Part shown: in pieces, positions 8,981 to 17,214 of the stretch
Numbering within the stretch: the first letter of the stretch is position 1
How the letters are laid out: every line of letters begins with the position of its first letter
NCBI GenBank assembly: GCA_028275165.1
Contig: JAQCNF010000191.1
Span: 1-35,557 of the forward strand
Direction of reading: 5' to 3'
Origin: Haloquadratum sp.
Lineage (GTDB): Archaea > Halobacteriota > Halobacteria > Halobacteriales > Haloferacaceae
DNA length: 35,557 nt
Position numbers and translations under genes: made by a program
Notes under the pieces: generated by a model
The model's input: the letters and a program-made list of their open reading frames with translations, nothing else
What the model was told of the DNA's origin: nothing
Databases searched by the model: none

Positions 8981-10441
8981 TCAGTAACTCTTGGCAAAGT
9001 ATGCTGTCTCTGTGGCTGGATTGTCACAGATGGCACAGGAATGTCCATGATGAATTCCTTCTCCCTCAAGCGGTACCATGACAATTTCTGCAGCTATTTC
9101 GTCTTTAATTGCGGTTTCGCACGCCTCTTCTCCACACCACGGCGTTTGAACATATCCACCATGCCGTCCAATTGTCCCAAGCAATTCATTACGTGACATT
9201 GCTTGACGAACATTTGAATTGAGTGTTTCCTCTGCTGCTGCGTATAATTTCGCGTATATACGGTCAAATGCTGTCGTTACCTCAGATACGAGGTTTTCAC
9301 GAGAGACCGTTTCGCTCTCACCGTCGGGGCGGTGAACTAGTGTTACAGTTTTCTCGCCTGCTTCGTTCGGCCCAATCTCGATCCGGAGGGGGATGCCTTT
9401 GAGTTCCCACTCGTTGTATTTGAATCCTGGATTGCGATCATCGCGGTCATCAAGATGAACACTCACATCAGCTGCAGCAAGTGTCTCTTCGATTTCACCT
9501 GCATATTCAAGAACGGCTGCTTTCGTCTCCGATTGCCAGATGGGAACGATGACAGCCTGCGTGGGTGCAATTGTTGGGGGGAGAACCAATCCCTGTTCGT
9601 CAGAGTGAGTCATAATCAATGCACCCAGCGCCCGCCAAGAGAGGCCCCACGATGTCGTATGAGTCGGTTGGTTGATTTCGTTTTCGTCAGTGTACGTGAT
9701 ATCAAACGCCTCAGCAAACCCGGTGCCAAGGTAATGAGAGGTTGCTCCCTGTACAGACTTCCCGTCTGGCATCAACGCTTCGACTGTGGTCGTTGTTTCG
9801 GCACCTGGGAACTTATCATGCTCTGGTTTGGCCCCGCGCAGAACTGGAATTGCCAGAAGATCCTCGTACGTATCAACATACTGATCCAAGCGGCGCATCA
9901 TTTCTTGACGCGCAGACGGCCTTGAGCGATGTGCGGTGTGGCCTTCTTGCCACAGAAATTCTTTCGTCCTGAAAAATGGCTTCGTCTCAGTGGCTTCCCA
10001 CCGAACAACCGATGTCCACTGATTCACCCGAAGCGGGAGGTCACGATAGCTCCGTATCCACTGTGCGAGATATGGCGCAATAATCGATTCAGAAGTCGGT
10101 CGAACAGCGAGTGGCTCTTCTAACTCGTTACGACCGGCCCTGTCAACCCACGCCACTTCGGGGTCAAACCCTTCAACGATATCTTTCTCTCGCTCAAGAT
10201 ATGACTTCGGAATGAAGAGTGGAAAGTATGCATTTTGTACGCCTGTTTGTTTAAATCGGCTATCGAGATACGACTGCACTGCCTCCCAAAGTGCATATGC
10301 ACGTGGCCGAGTGATAATGAAGCCACTCATGCCGTCAGGCCCATAGTCGGCCAATCCGGCCTTTTGAACCACTTCAGCGTACCACTCGCCTGTTTCATGA
10401 CTCTTTGATTTAGTTATCCCAAGTTCCTGCTCATCTGTCAT
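8981..10441 (-). CDS. proS: Prolyl-tRNA synthetase (archaeal/eukaryal type)
   Basis: A 486-residue class II aminoacyl-tRNA synthetase that charges tRNA-Pro with proline. Visible features: class II motif 2 (RWEATETKPFFRTKEFLW), the TSES proline-binding segment, motif 3 near residues 270-285 (TTSWGLSWRALGALI), the anticodon-binding domain, and a C-terminal zinc-binding module with two Cys pairs (CGEEACE and CAICDN). The protein ends in Tyr, as expected for the archaeal/eukaryal class without the bacterial editing insertion. A TATA-like TTTAAG about 27 bases before the ATG indicates a leaderless mRNA. It is followed on the same strand by gltB after 162 bases with its own promoter, so the two are probably separate units. 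Confidence 0.98.
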   Translation of the reverse strand: MTDEQELGITKSKSHETGEWYAEVVQKAGLADYGPDGMSGFIITRPRAYALWEAVQSYLDSRFKQTGVQNAYFPLFIPKSYLEREKDIVEGFDPEVAWVDRAGRNELEEPLAVRPTSESIIAPYLAQWIRSYRDLPLRVNQWTSVVRWEATETKPFFRTKEFLWQEGHTAHRSRPSARQEMMRRLDQYVDTYEDLLAIPVLRGAKPEHDKFPGAETTTTVEALMPDGKSVQGATSHYLGTGFAEAFDITYTDENEINQPTHTTSWGLSWRALGALIMTHSDEQGLVLPPTIAPTQAVIVPIWQSETKAAVLEYAGEIEETLAAADVSVHLDDRDDRNPGFKYNEWELKGIPLRIEIGPNEAGEKTVTLVHRPDGESETVSRENLVSEVTTAFDRIYAKLYAAAEETLNSNVRQAMSRNELLGTIGRHGGYVQTPWCGEEACETAIKDEIAAEIVMVPLEGEGIHHGHSCAICDNPATETAYFAKSY

Positions 10442-10465
10442 ACCTATCGAGAGCGTCAGCGCAGT

Positions 10466-10471
10466 CTTAAA
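10466..10471 (-). promoter_or_regulatory. TATA-like box of proS
   Basis: The minus strand reads TTTAAG centred 27 bases before the proS ATG, the spacing expected for a leaderless haloarchaeal transcript. Confidence 0.5.
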
Positions 10472-11134
10472 CCTCTTGACCTCACTGATTTCTGACCCAG
10501 GAGTATCCAGGCCACCGATTCCAGAATGCTGTAGTGGATACTCGCGAGTGGCGCAGTGGATGAGAGTGACAAGTCTATACGACTCCGAATCAATAAGCGA
10601 GACACGACTGATCTAAACTGACGAGCGCATACTTATGCTCTCAGGCGCGCGAGGAGGCTCAGTATACTCATCCCCGACAGGTCAGACAAAACAGCAGAGG
10701 AAAGATCAAGCCAACCAGGGATATGCAAAGAAGAGTCCACAGACGGAACAGACTGAATGTATTGAGGTTGGTCCGAAACAATCGATTCCCGTGATGAGTT
10801 TGAGTTCGTCTCTCGAACCACTTGACGCCAAGACAATTCAGGTTTCTTCCCCTCTACATCTTGCTCTCACAGATACAGCCGTTCGAAGGAGATCTGAGAG
10901 CCTTGTGTAGTCTCATTGTAACCTTGACGGTGGCTATTTGATTCGATTCACGTCCCAGCGTAATTATCACACCTATCGAGGCGCTTGGTCACGGCGACAG
11001 CACCCGATTGCGCTGTTGAGACCGCCACCTATCGAGATTATGACGTCATCAGCTCTTGACCTCATCTCAGCATAATTTCAATAGTTATTCTTACCATAAT
11101 TAATAAATGACGTATTGTAAATTTTGAGAAGCCT

Positions 11135-11142
11135 TTTATATA
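11135..11142 (+). promoter_or_regulatory. TATA-like box, probable aCPSF1 promoter
   Basis: TTTATATA within gcc-TTTTATATA-cc is the best TATA match in this intergenic region. It predicts a start site near 11167 and hence a leader of about 190 nt before the ATG at 11360. A weaker alternative (cctttatca, about 11310-11319) would give a short leader instead. Confidence 0.45.
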
Positions 11143-11359
11143 CCACAATAGGTATTGCACAGTAAGCGGGTTTTCCTGCCTCTTACCACAATCAGAATCG
11201 CGTGAGTTGGTAATTCGTTTCATTCACATACAATGTATACTCACATGCTGTCGGTATTCGATCAAGTGGTTCGTCTGCCCTGGTTGGGGGACACACAGAG
11301 AGGTATGATGCCCCTTTATCAAGTCTGCTCGCAGTCTTGTGGGCAGATTATTCTCAGTT

Positions 11360-13279
11360 ATGAGCTCAGTAGATACGCAACTTGAGGAGTTAGAATCGAA
11401 AATCACTGCGGAGTTACCAGCTGATATCTCAGTCTCTGATGTGACATATGAGGGACCAGAATTGGTCATCTACACACGTGATCCCAAGCGGTTTGCGAAG
11501 AATGGTGAGCTTATTCGGAATCTTGCTGGCAAGTTACGCAAACGGATTACGATACGCCCTGACCCTCATGCACTCAGCTCTCCTCGTCACGCAAATAAAC
11601 AGGTTCGAGAGGTCATCCCAGAAGAGGCAGGGATTACTGGACTTGACTTTCATGAAGACACTGGTGAGGTTGTGATTGAAGCTGAGAAGCCAGGCATAGT
11701 TATTGGGCGAGGCGGATCAACACTTCGTGAGATCACACGGCAAGTGGGCTGGACGCCAGAGGTCGTTCGGACGCCGCCAATCGAGTCCTCCACAGTATCG
11801 AATGTCCGTAATTTTCTGAAGCAAGAGCGAGATGAACGTCGAGAGATTCTCGAGCGAGTGGGTCGACAAATACATCGAGAGGAACTTTCAGACGATGAGT
11901 GGGTTCGAATTAGCACACTCGGGTGTTGCCGTGAGGTCGGACGAGCATCGTTCATGCTCTCCACACCGGAGACTCGAATTCTCATCGACTGTGGCGACAA
12001 GCCAGGGTCAGAAGATGTGCCGTATCTGCAGGTCCCCGAGGCACTGGGTGCTGGTCCAAACTCGATCGATGCAGTTATTTTGACACATGCGCACCTCGAC
12101 CACTCAGCACTACTTCCGTTACTATTCAAATACGGATACGATGGCCCAATCTATACGACTGAGCCGTCACGCGATCTTATGGGACTGCTTCAACTTGACT
12201 ATCTTGATGTCGCCTCAAAAGAAGGCCGCAACCCACCATACGATTCTTCTATGGTTCGTGAAACCATCAAGCACACTATCCCACTGGAATATGGTGACGT
12301 GACCGATATTGCTCCCGATATCAAACTCACGTTTCACAACGCTGGTCATATCCTCGGGTCGGCTGTCACACACTTTCATATTGGTGACGGCCTGTACAAC
12401 GTTGCCTTCTCGGGCGATATCCACTACACTGACACACGACTGTTCAATGGTGCCGTCAACGACTTTCCACGGGTTGAGACGCTGGTACTGGAATCAACCT
12501 ATGGAGGAAGAAATGATTACCAGACCGACCAGGCAGACTCAGAACGGCGACTCATTGAGTTAATCAATGACACTTACGAGAACGATGGCAAAGTCGTCAT
12601 TCCTGCGTTCGCCGTTGGGCGATCCCAAGAGATTATGCTCGTTCTCGAAGAGGCGATGCGAAATGACAAAATCCCAACCATGCCTGTCCACCTGGATGGA
12701 ATGATCTGGGAAGCAACTGCAATTCACACCACATATCCAGAATACCTGCGAGATGATCTCCGAGATCGAATTTTCCATGATGATGAGAATCCGTTCTTAG
12801 CTGAGCAGTTCAATCATATTGACGGCGGTGATGAAGAGCGACAGGCCGTGACCGATGGCGACCCGGCGATTATCCTGTCGACGTCTGGTATGATTACGGG
12901 CGGTCCGATCATGTCGTGGCTCCAATATTTGGCTGGAGACCCGAACAACCGGTTAGTGTTTGTAGGGTATCAGGCACAGGGAACGCTTGGCCGTCGTATT
13001 CAAAACGGGTGGGATGAGATCCCAATGGACAACGGCAACAGGGGGCGAGGAGAAACCCTCTCACTGGAAATGGATGTTGACACTGTAGACGGATTCTCAG
13101 GTCATGCCGACCGGCAGGGACTTGAAAATTTTGTGAAAACAATGAATCCTCGCCCGGAGAAGATTCTTTGTGTTCATGGTGATGAGCGATCAGTACAGGA
13201 TCTTTCTTCTGGTCTCTATCACGAGTATAATCTTCGAACGTTTGCTCCAAAGAATCTTGAGACGTTCCGCTTCGAATAA
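11360..13279 (+). CDS. aCPSF1/FttA transcription-termination ribonuclease
   Basis: A 639-residue protein (start at the ATG of MSSVDTQLEEL; a GTG seven codons earlier is in frame but the shorter form matches the family start). Order: an N-terminal KH-like region and second KH domain (about 1-140, including VIGRGGSTLREI), a metallo-beta-lactamase domain with HAHLDH near residue 243, GHILGSA and SGDIHYTD, an inserted beta-CASP domain (FAVGRSQEIMLVL) and the C-terminal HADR and CVHGDE metal ligands. This is the archaeal CPSF73 homologue that cleaves RNA 3' ends and acts as the termination factor FttA. The long upstream region may hold regulatory leader sequence. The stop abuts the stop of the convergent PAP2 gene. 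Confidence 0.96.
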   Translation: MSSVDTQLEELESKITAELPADISVSDVTYEGPELVIYTRDPKRFAKNGELIRNLAGKLRKRITIRPDPHALSSPRHANKQVREVIPEEAGITGLDFHEDTGEVVIEAEKPGIVIGRGGSTLREITRQVGWTPEVVRTPPIESSTVSNVRNFLKQERDERREILERVGRQIHREELSDDEWVRISTLGCCREVGRASFMLSTPETRILIDCGDKPGSEDVPYLQVPEALGAGPNSIDAVILTHAHLDHSALLPLLFKYGYDGPIYTTEPSRDLMGLLQLDYLDVASKEGRNPPYDSSMVRETIKHTIPLEYGDVTDIAPDIKLTFHNAGHILGSAVTHFHIGDGLYNVAFSGDIHYTDTRLFNGAVNDFPRVETLVLESTYGGRNDYQTDQADSERRLIELINDTYENDGKVVIPAFAVGRSQEIMLVLEEAMRNDKIPTMPVHLDGMIWEATAIHTTYPEYLRDDLRDRIFHDDENPFLAEQFNHIDGGDEERQAVTDGDPAIILSTSGMITGGPIMSWLQYLAGDPNNRLVFVGYQAQGTLGRRIQNGWDEIPMDNGNRGRGETLSLEMDVDTVDGFSGHADRQGLENFVKTMNPRPEKILCVHGDERSVQDLSSGLYHEYNLRTFAPKNLETFRFE

Positions 13280-13849
13280 TTAATTATCTGCTGGATCCAG
13301 ACGGCGGAGATGAGCTGCGACCGAGGTATGACGAGAGATCCAGCGTCCAGCCATCCCACAACAGATTCCAATAAGTATTCCACTAATAGTGTCAGAAAAG
13401 TAGTGCGTACCCAAATAAAAACGTGAAATGCAAATGAGGGCTGCCAGTGCGACCACTGGAAGAAATGGAAGCCTCTCTGATTGAGTCGTTGTGAGTGCAA
13501 AAACAGTTACTGCAGCAGCATGTCCCGATGGGAATGAGTGTGCGACCATTTCATTGCCCTTGACCAGACAGACTGGTGACCTTGGAAACGACCGTTGAAC
13601 CGCCATCATTAACGAAGCGACAGTAATGCCTGTGAGTAACAATCCAGTCCCTGCGGCACGCCATTCTTCTGTCCACCCAGCGAGATAGAATACTCCCAAG
13701 AAAGCGAAACACGCCGTTGCCGAGCCTAAGCCTGTCACAGATGCCATGATTTTTGTTAACAACGGGTGGCGAATTTCGACAATCCACGCGTTGATGATAT
13801 TGTCTAAGAGGAGTATAGCCTCAATAATACCATTTATGACTTCCTGCAT
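13280..13849 (-). CDS. PAP2-superfamily membrane phosphatase
   Basis: A 189-residue multi-pass membrane protein of the type 2 phosphatidic acid phosphatase family. Motif 2 is PSGH (about residues 107-110) and motif 3 is SRFYLGTHYFSD (about 140-152); motif 1 is degenerate (QRSFPRSPVC rather than K-x6-RP). Catalysis would use the two His residues to remove phosphate from a lipid phosphate or polyprenyl pyrophosphate outside the membrane. About five hydrophobic helices are visible. A TATA-like box lies 30 bases before the ATG, indicating little or no leader. The gene ends exactly against the aCPSF1 stop codon. Substrate cannot be determined. Confidence 0.9.
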   Translation of the reverse strand: MQEVINGIIEAILLLDNIINAWIVEIRHPLLTKIMASVTGLGSATACFAFLGVFYLAGWTEEWRAAGTGLLLTGITVASLMMAVQRSFPRSPVCLVKGNEMVAHSFPSGHAAAVTVFALTTTQSERLPFLPVVALAALICISRFYLGTHYFSDTISGILIGICCGMAGRWISRHTSVAAHLRRLDPADN

Positions 13850-13874
13850 GACCTATCAAAAAATGAGTTGATAA

Positions 13875-13883
13875 CTTATATAT
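13875..13883 (-). promoter_or_regulatory. TATA-like box of PAP2 gene
   Basis: On the minus strand ATATATAAG-type sequence lies about 30 bases before the ATG at 13849, consistent with a near-leaderless transcript. Confidence 0.45.
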
Positions 13884-14042
13884 GATGATGTTGTGCTTCT
13901 CAGATGCATATCTCACTTACAACGGTAACGAGGCGAAAGCCCACCGTGGAAGCCGACAATAGGGACTATCCACGTTCATAGCCACGGCTGGGGTTGGATG
14001 CTTGTGTAACATCTTCGGGTGGGTAGTTTCCATATAATGACG

Positions 14043-14481
14043 ATGCCTCGTGGGTTCGACAGGGAACGTACCAGCGTCCACACGCTCCAGTATCAGTTCA
14101 TCTGGTGTCCGAAGTCTCGCAGGACCCGCTCCTGCGGACCTCGCGGAGCTTTGCTCCGCTTAGTACCGCAAATCGGTGCTTGAAGACGAGGTACGTGATC
14201 GTCTCGAAGAACTCATCGAGGAGAAAGCCGACGAACTCGACCTCGAAATCTTGGAGTTGGCGATTCGTCCCGACCACGTACATCTGTTCATCACAGGCGA
14301 TCCGACGCTCGCTCCGAACAAAATAATGCAACAGGTCAAGGGCTACTCTTCGCGCCGACTTCGGGACGGCTTCGACTTTGGCCTGCCGTCACTGTGGACG
14401 CGCTCGTACTTCGTCTCAACTGCGGGTGACGTGTCCAGCGAAGTCATCGAGACGTATATCGACGCCCAAGCAGGTGAGTAG
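14043..14481 (+). pseudogene. tnpA: Y1 (HUH) transposase TnpA, split by 49-bp insertion
   Basis: The ATG at 14043 opens an IS200/IS605 TnpA (MPRGFDRERTSVHTLQYQF..WCPK). At the codon after CPK a 49-bp segment (14116-14164) interrupts the gene; removing it restores the canonical CPKYRKSVLEDEV and joins the frame that runs to the stop at 14479-14481. The rest is well kept: the HUH motif RPDHVHLFI, a late Tyr in IETYIDAQ as candidate nucleophile, and the family's normal length of about 130 residues. As it stands, translation stops early at about 14178. The downstream frame begins at a non-ATG codon near 14176. The enzyme would have excised and inserted the element as single-stranded DNA. Confidence 0.88.
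14116..14164. repeat. 49-bp double-hairpin insertion in tnpA
   Basis: The segment contains two adjacent perfect hairpins: cgcagga/tcctgcg (14118-14124 with 14130-14136) and gcggagc/gctccgc with a TTT loop (14143-14149 with 14153-14159). It is flanked by agt on both sides (14113-14115 and 14162-14164), a possible 3-bp target duplication. It carries no coding capacity and shifts the tnpA frame by one base. Confidence 0.8.
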
Positions 14482-14482
14482 T

Positions 14483-15635
14483 ATGGAACGGAGCGTCTCA
14501 ACCACGGTGCGGGTCAAGCTCCACTCGCTGACCAACAGGAAAGCCAACCTGCTCGCCCGTGAGTACGAGGCGTTCCAGACCGAGGTTCACGGCGGAGACG
14601 CCGACCTCTACTCAGCAACCGACCAGCAGGCGTCGAAAGTCCAACGACAAAAAGACCCGAATCACGACACCGAACAACCCGTCGTCCTCCGCAACGACGT
14701 GTTCGACGTGGCCCACGACGAAGACACCGTTCTCTCGTCGTGGTGGATCAAAGTCCCCGTCTACGACTTCGAGTGAGGACGAGGCAACTTCCATCTGGTG
14801 TCCTGCTCACGTCCCACAAAAGGACACACAACCCGTCCGTGAAGGGAATCTTCGAGACGGCGAACTGGTACGCCGTGACGGTGACTGGGACGTCCATCTC
14901 GTCGTCAAACGGTCTGTAACCGTCCAAGACGAGTATGACGACGTACTGGCTATCGACATGGGTGCACGTCGTTACCTGTGTGTTCCTCTCCGACCGCAAA
15001 ACCACCTTCGACTATGAAGAAATGCGCCGTATCCGCGAACACTACAAGCAACTGCGAAAGTCCATCAGGAAGTCCAAATCCCGACAGGGACAGCGGGTGG
15101 TCGGATGTATCGGGGACGCCGAAGCCCGGAAGGAGGACGACCGCCTCCACAAGATTGCTCGACACATCGTGGAGGATGCCGAGGAACGCGGTCATCGTCG
15201 TGGGCGACCTCGGCGGGATTCGCAAGGACAACGCAAGGGCCGATACGTCAACGACAAGACCCACAAGATGCCATTCGCTCGCCTGCTCAACGACATTGAG
15301 TATAAAGCCCACGATGCAGGCATCGACGTACAGTTGCTCGAAGAATACGACACGTCGCAGACGTGCAACCGCTGTGCGTGCGAAGGCACCAGAGAAACAC
15401 AGGGACGCTTCGATTCTCTCGAGTGTTGGACGACAACACGGACAAGAGCAGTGCGCTGAATATCGGGAAACGAGCCTTGGGCAAGTTTTCGAAACCGCTG
15501 CCCGAGGCGGAGGCCGTACTGGTGCAGTCCAGAACGCAGGTCATCGTCCACCGTGACGACGACCCTGCGAATCTCTCCGTTTCCGTGGGTTCAACCCTTA
15601 GTGGGGGAACCCCACGGCTTGAGCCGTGGAAGGAT
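14483..15635 (+). pseudogene. tnpB: TnpB RNA-guided nuclease relic with several frameshifts
   Basis: Starts at ATG 14483, one base after the tnpA stop. The frame is interrupted by a TGA at 14774-14776, then continues in other frames with further shifts near 14955, 15187, 15235 and 15428. Assembled across frames it shows the haloarchaeal TnpB pattern: N-terminal MERSVSTTVRVKL, RuvC Asp in LAIDMGAR, the second RuvC region VIVVGDLGGIRKDN, and a C-terminal zinc motif (CNRCACEG ... LECW) followed by ALNIGKRALGKF. The last part reads through the right-end hairpin. TnpB proteins of intact elements cut DNA using a guide RNA from the element's right end; this copy cannot encode the full protein of about 380 residues. 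Confidence 0.88.
15601..15629 (+). repeat. Right-end hairpins of the IS605-type element
   Basis: Two overlapping perfect stems can form: gtgggg/ccccac (15601-15606 with 15610-15615) and ccacggct/agccgtgg (15612-15619 with 15622-15629). They share bases 15612-15615 and so exclude each other. The second is the expected subterminal hairpin bound by TnpA and would lie at the 3' end of any TnpB guide RNA. Confidence 0.75.
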
Positions 15636-15669
15636 GTCAGTGCAATACAAATGATTGAGTGGGGAGGCG

Positions 15670-16116
15670 TCAAAGAAGCCGTGTCTGTGCCCATTTAGTG
15701 ACAATCCCAACCCATAGAACGATTTCCAGGAAAAACCCAGGCGAGCCAAGATAATAAAACACGAACGCTCCAGGTGGAAGTGCAAGTGGTGACGGTGATT
15801 GCAACCAAGGCCAGAAAATGAACAATAAGTCCGTGAATCGCCCATTGATTGCAATTTGAAACAAGTCAAGAGCGATGTGCGAGCTCCATCCCAAGAAAAT
15901 TAACCTTCCATATTTTGTCACAACCACGATACTACCCAGACAAATCACAGATATGAATGAATGCCCGATGGAATGATAAACATCAAACACCCCAGCCATT
16001 GCGAGTGGCTTATCAATGAGATCAGGCAGTGCAGAACCAATCAACGCCCAACCAATCGGTCCCCGTTTTATACGATCAATCACAGCACCGATAAGTAAGT
16101 GCGTAACAAATATCAT
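15670..16116 (-). CDS. YdjM-like membrane-bound metal-dependent hydrolase
   Basis: A 148-residue protein with about four hydrophobic helices and the scattered His/Asp residues of the YdjM/DUF457 family: H6 in FVTHLLIG, D32 and D35 in ALPDLID, H48 and H52 in YHSIGHS, and the later SSHIALDL. Members are inner-membrane proteins predicted to bind metal and are often induced by DNA damage in bacteria; the reaction is not established. The ATG at 16116 sits divergently from the stress-protein gene, sharing a 117-base AT-rich region. The 3' end lies about 30 bases from the insertion-element end, so the element arrived just downstream without visible damage to it. Confidence 0.8.
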   Translation of the reverse strand: MIFVTHLLIGAVIDRIKRGPIGWALIGSALPDLIDKPLAMAGVFDVYHSIGHSFISVICLGSIVVVTKYGRLIFLGWSSHIALDLFQIAINGRFTDLLFIFWPWLQSPSPLALPPGAFVFYYLGSPGFFLEIVLWVGIVTKWAQTRLL

Positions 16117-16204
16117 TGATATATTGACATAGATTGGGATTTAGATACGGTAATTGACACGACATACAGAAGCCATTGAATTTGAGGTGACAACGTCTCC
16201 CAAA

Positions 16205-16212
16205 TTTAAATA
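16205..16212 (+). promoter_or_regulatory. TATA-like box of the UspA gene
   Basis: TTTAAATA is centred 26 bases before the ATG at 16234, predicting a leaderless mRNA. Confidence 0.6.
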
Positions 16213-16233
16213 TGTAGGATTGGAGCATAAACC

Positions 16234-16692
16234 ATGGCCATTGAGACAGTATTAGTAGCAGTCAGCGAAGAGGATAAAAAGCGGCTCGATTCAATTGCAT
16301 CCACAGTAGTTGACATTGCAGGTCCCACCGGAGCAGCAGCCAAATTAGCACATATCTTTGCTGCAGATGATTACGAGACTGCGCGTGAACAATTAGAATT
16401 CGGGTCAGATAACAAAGTAACACCAGATGATGTAGCGAACCGGTACGTAACCATACGTGACTTGGGGAAATCACTCGAATCAGCTGATCTGGAGTACAGT
16501 ACCCATGGCCGGGTGATGCAGGATACGAATAAAGGAGACGAGATCGTGAAATTGGCTGAGGATATTGCAGCAGATCTCTTGATCGTTGGAGGTCGTAAAC
16601 GGTCGCCAACAGGAAAAGCAATCTTTGGGTCGACCGCGCAGACAGTCATATTGAATGCACCATGTCCAGTAACGTTTGTCAAGAGTGACTAG
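16234..16692 (+). CDS. Universal stress protein (UspA family)
   Basis: A 152-residue single-domain Usp protein. It starts with the typical beta strand IETVLVAVS and carries the ATP-type signature near the C-terminus, GGRKRSPTGKAIFGSTAQTVI, fitting G-x2-G-x9-G-(S/T), followed by the conserved APCPVTFV strand. It is expected to be a soluble dimer that binds nucleotide and helps stress tolerance; partner proteins are unknown. A TATA-like box fits leaderless transcription, and two T-runs just after the stop fit a terminator. It is divergent from the YdjM-like gene. Archaea encode many paralogues, so a more exact name is not justified. Confidence 0.93.
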   Translation: MAIETVLVAVSEEDKKRLDSIASTVVDIAGPTGAAAKLAHIFAADDYETAREQLEFGSDNKVTPDDVANRYVTIRDLGKSLESADLEYSTHGRVMQDTNKGDEIVKLAEDIAADLLIVGGRKRSPTGKAIFGSTAQTVILNAPCPVTFVKSD

Positions 16693-16699
16693 ACATGAA

Positions 16700-16728
16700 T
16701 TTTTTCCACACAAAATTGAAATTTTTTT
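16700..16728 (+). terminator. T-rich terminator after UspA gene
   Basis: Two T-runs of six (16700-16705) and seven (16722-16728) begin eight bases after the stop codon. Such U-tracts are the archaeal termination signal and are the sites used with aCPSF1/FttA. No stable stem is visible. Confidence 0.6.
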
Positions 16729-16817
16729 ATCTGTAGGCTACAATTGATTATATATTTTACCGATGAGGTATTATGATGGATAGCTGTTAAGTAAATGCAA
16801 ATCTCAAATTACAGTAC

Positions 16818-16991
16818 GTGTTTGCATCAGTCGAGACAAACAAGCGGCTGTGTTCAGGGACAATAGTTGGTCAACAAGCTAAATGCGAGTTGTGCAAAAA
16901 CGTCCGTCCCTGTATGGATAGAGATGGAATTACTGTGTGTCAAGCGTGTCAAGCTGAATTCCTCCCACAACGGACAGGGATCTACATGTGA
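16818..16991 (+). CDS. Small CxxC zinc-finger protein, 57 residues
   Basis: A short frame beginning at GTG 16818 and ending at TGA 16989-16991. It carries CELC then a Cys in VRPC and a second pair VCQAC, followed by the tail EFLPQRTGIYM, which looks like a treble-clef or zinc-ribbon micro-protein of the kind common in haloarchaea. An in-frame stop lies nine codons before the GTG. No ATG start is available, so the start is uncertain and a frameshift near the 5' end is possible; an ATG-led frame at 16796 stops early. A TATA-like stretch (about 16747-16755) precedes it. Function is unknown; binding to nucleic acid or protein is typical for such proteins. Confidence 0.55.
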   Translation: MFASVETNKRLCSGTIVGQQAKCELCKNVRPCMDRDGITVCQACQAEFLPQRTGIYM

Positions 16992-17214
16992 ATCCGCTCC
17001 GAATTCAGCCCTGAGGCACCCGGTATGATTATCTGTAGATTCGACGGTCGTTCTATCCAGTTTGATGTCCGTGCTGAAATCCTCTCCACTGGATGATGGG
17101 ATTTTAGCTCCGTCGTATCGATATCATCTATCCACAGAGGTAGGTCAGCCATCTGGATACTCAGCCACAGAGCGGGCAGTTGACTCAACAGTCAACTGAT
17201 TGCTTCGGATATGC

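Larger units (their letters stand above)
10442..11338. other. Long region without a convincing gene (proS-aCPSF1)
   Basis: About 900 bases between divergent proS and aCPSF1. Open frames exist at 10635-10910 (plus, 91 codons) and 10633-10836 (minus, 67 codons), but neither has a recognisable domain, acidic composition or convincing translation signal. The motif acctatcgag occurs three times (10442, 10971, 11027). From about 11070 the sequence turns AT-rich and carries the likely aCPSF1 promoter. No tRNA or other structured RNA was recognised. Confidence 0.6.
13935..15640 (+). mobile_element. Decayed IS200/IS605-type element (tnpA + tnpB)
   Basis: The tnpA and tnpB reading frames follow each other on one strand one base apart, and a perfect hairpin lies near the right end. 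The element is visibly richer in G+C than its neighbours, consistent with transfer from a typical GC-rich haloarchaeon. The left end is placed loosely near ccaccgtgg/agccacggct (13941-13990) and the right end just after the hairpin at 15612-15629; IS605-type elements have no terminal inverted repeats or target duplication, so limits are approximate. Both genes are broken, so it cannot move on its own. Confidence 0.8.

Noticed and set aside
10635-10910. 91-codon frame between proS and aCPSF1
   Set aside because: No domain, no acidic bias and no promoter or ribosome site, so it was not called as a gene.
11339-11359. GTG at 11339 as start of aCPSF1
   Set aside because: The ATG at 11360 (MSSVDTQLEEL) fits the family; the seven extra residues look unlike it.
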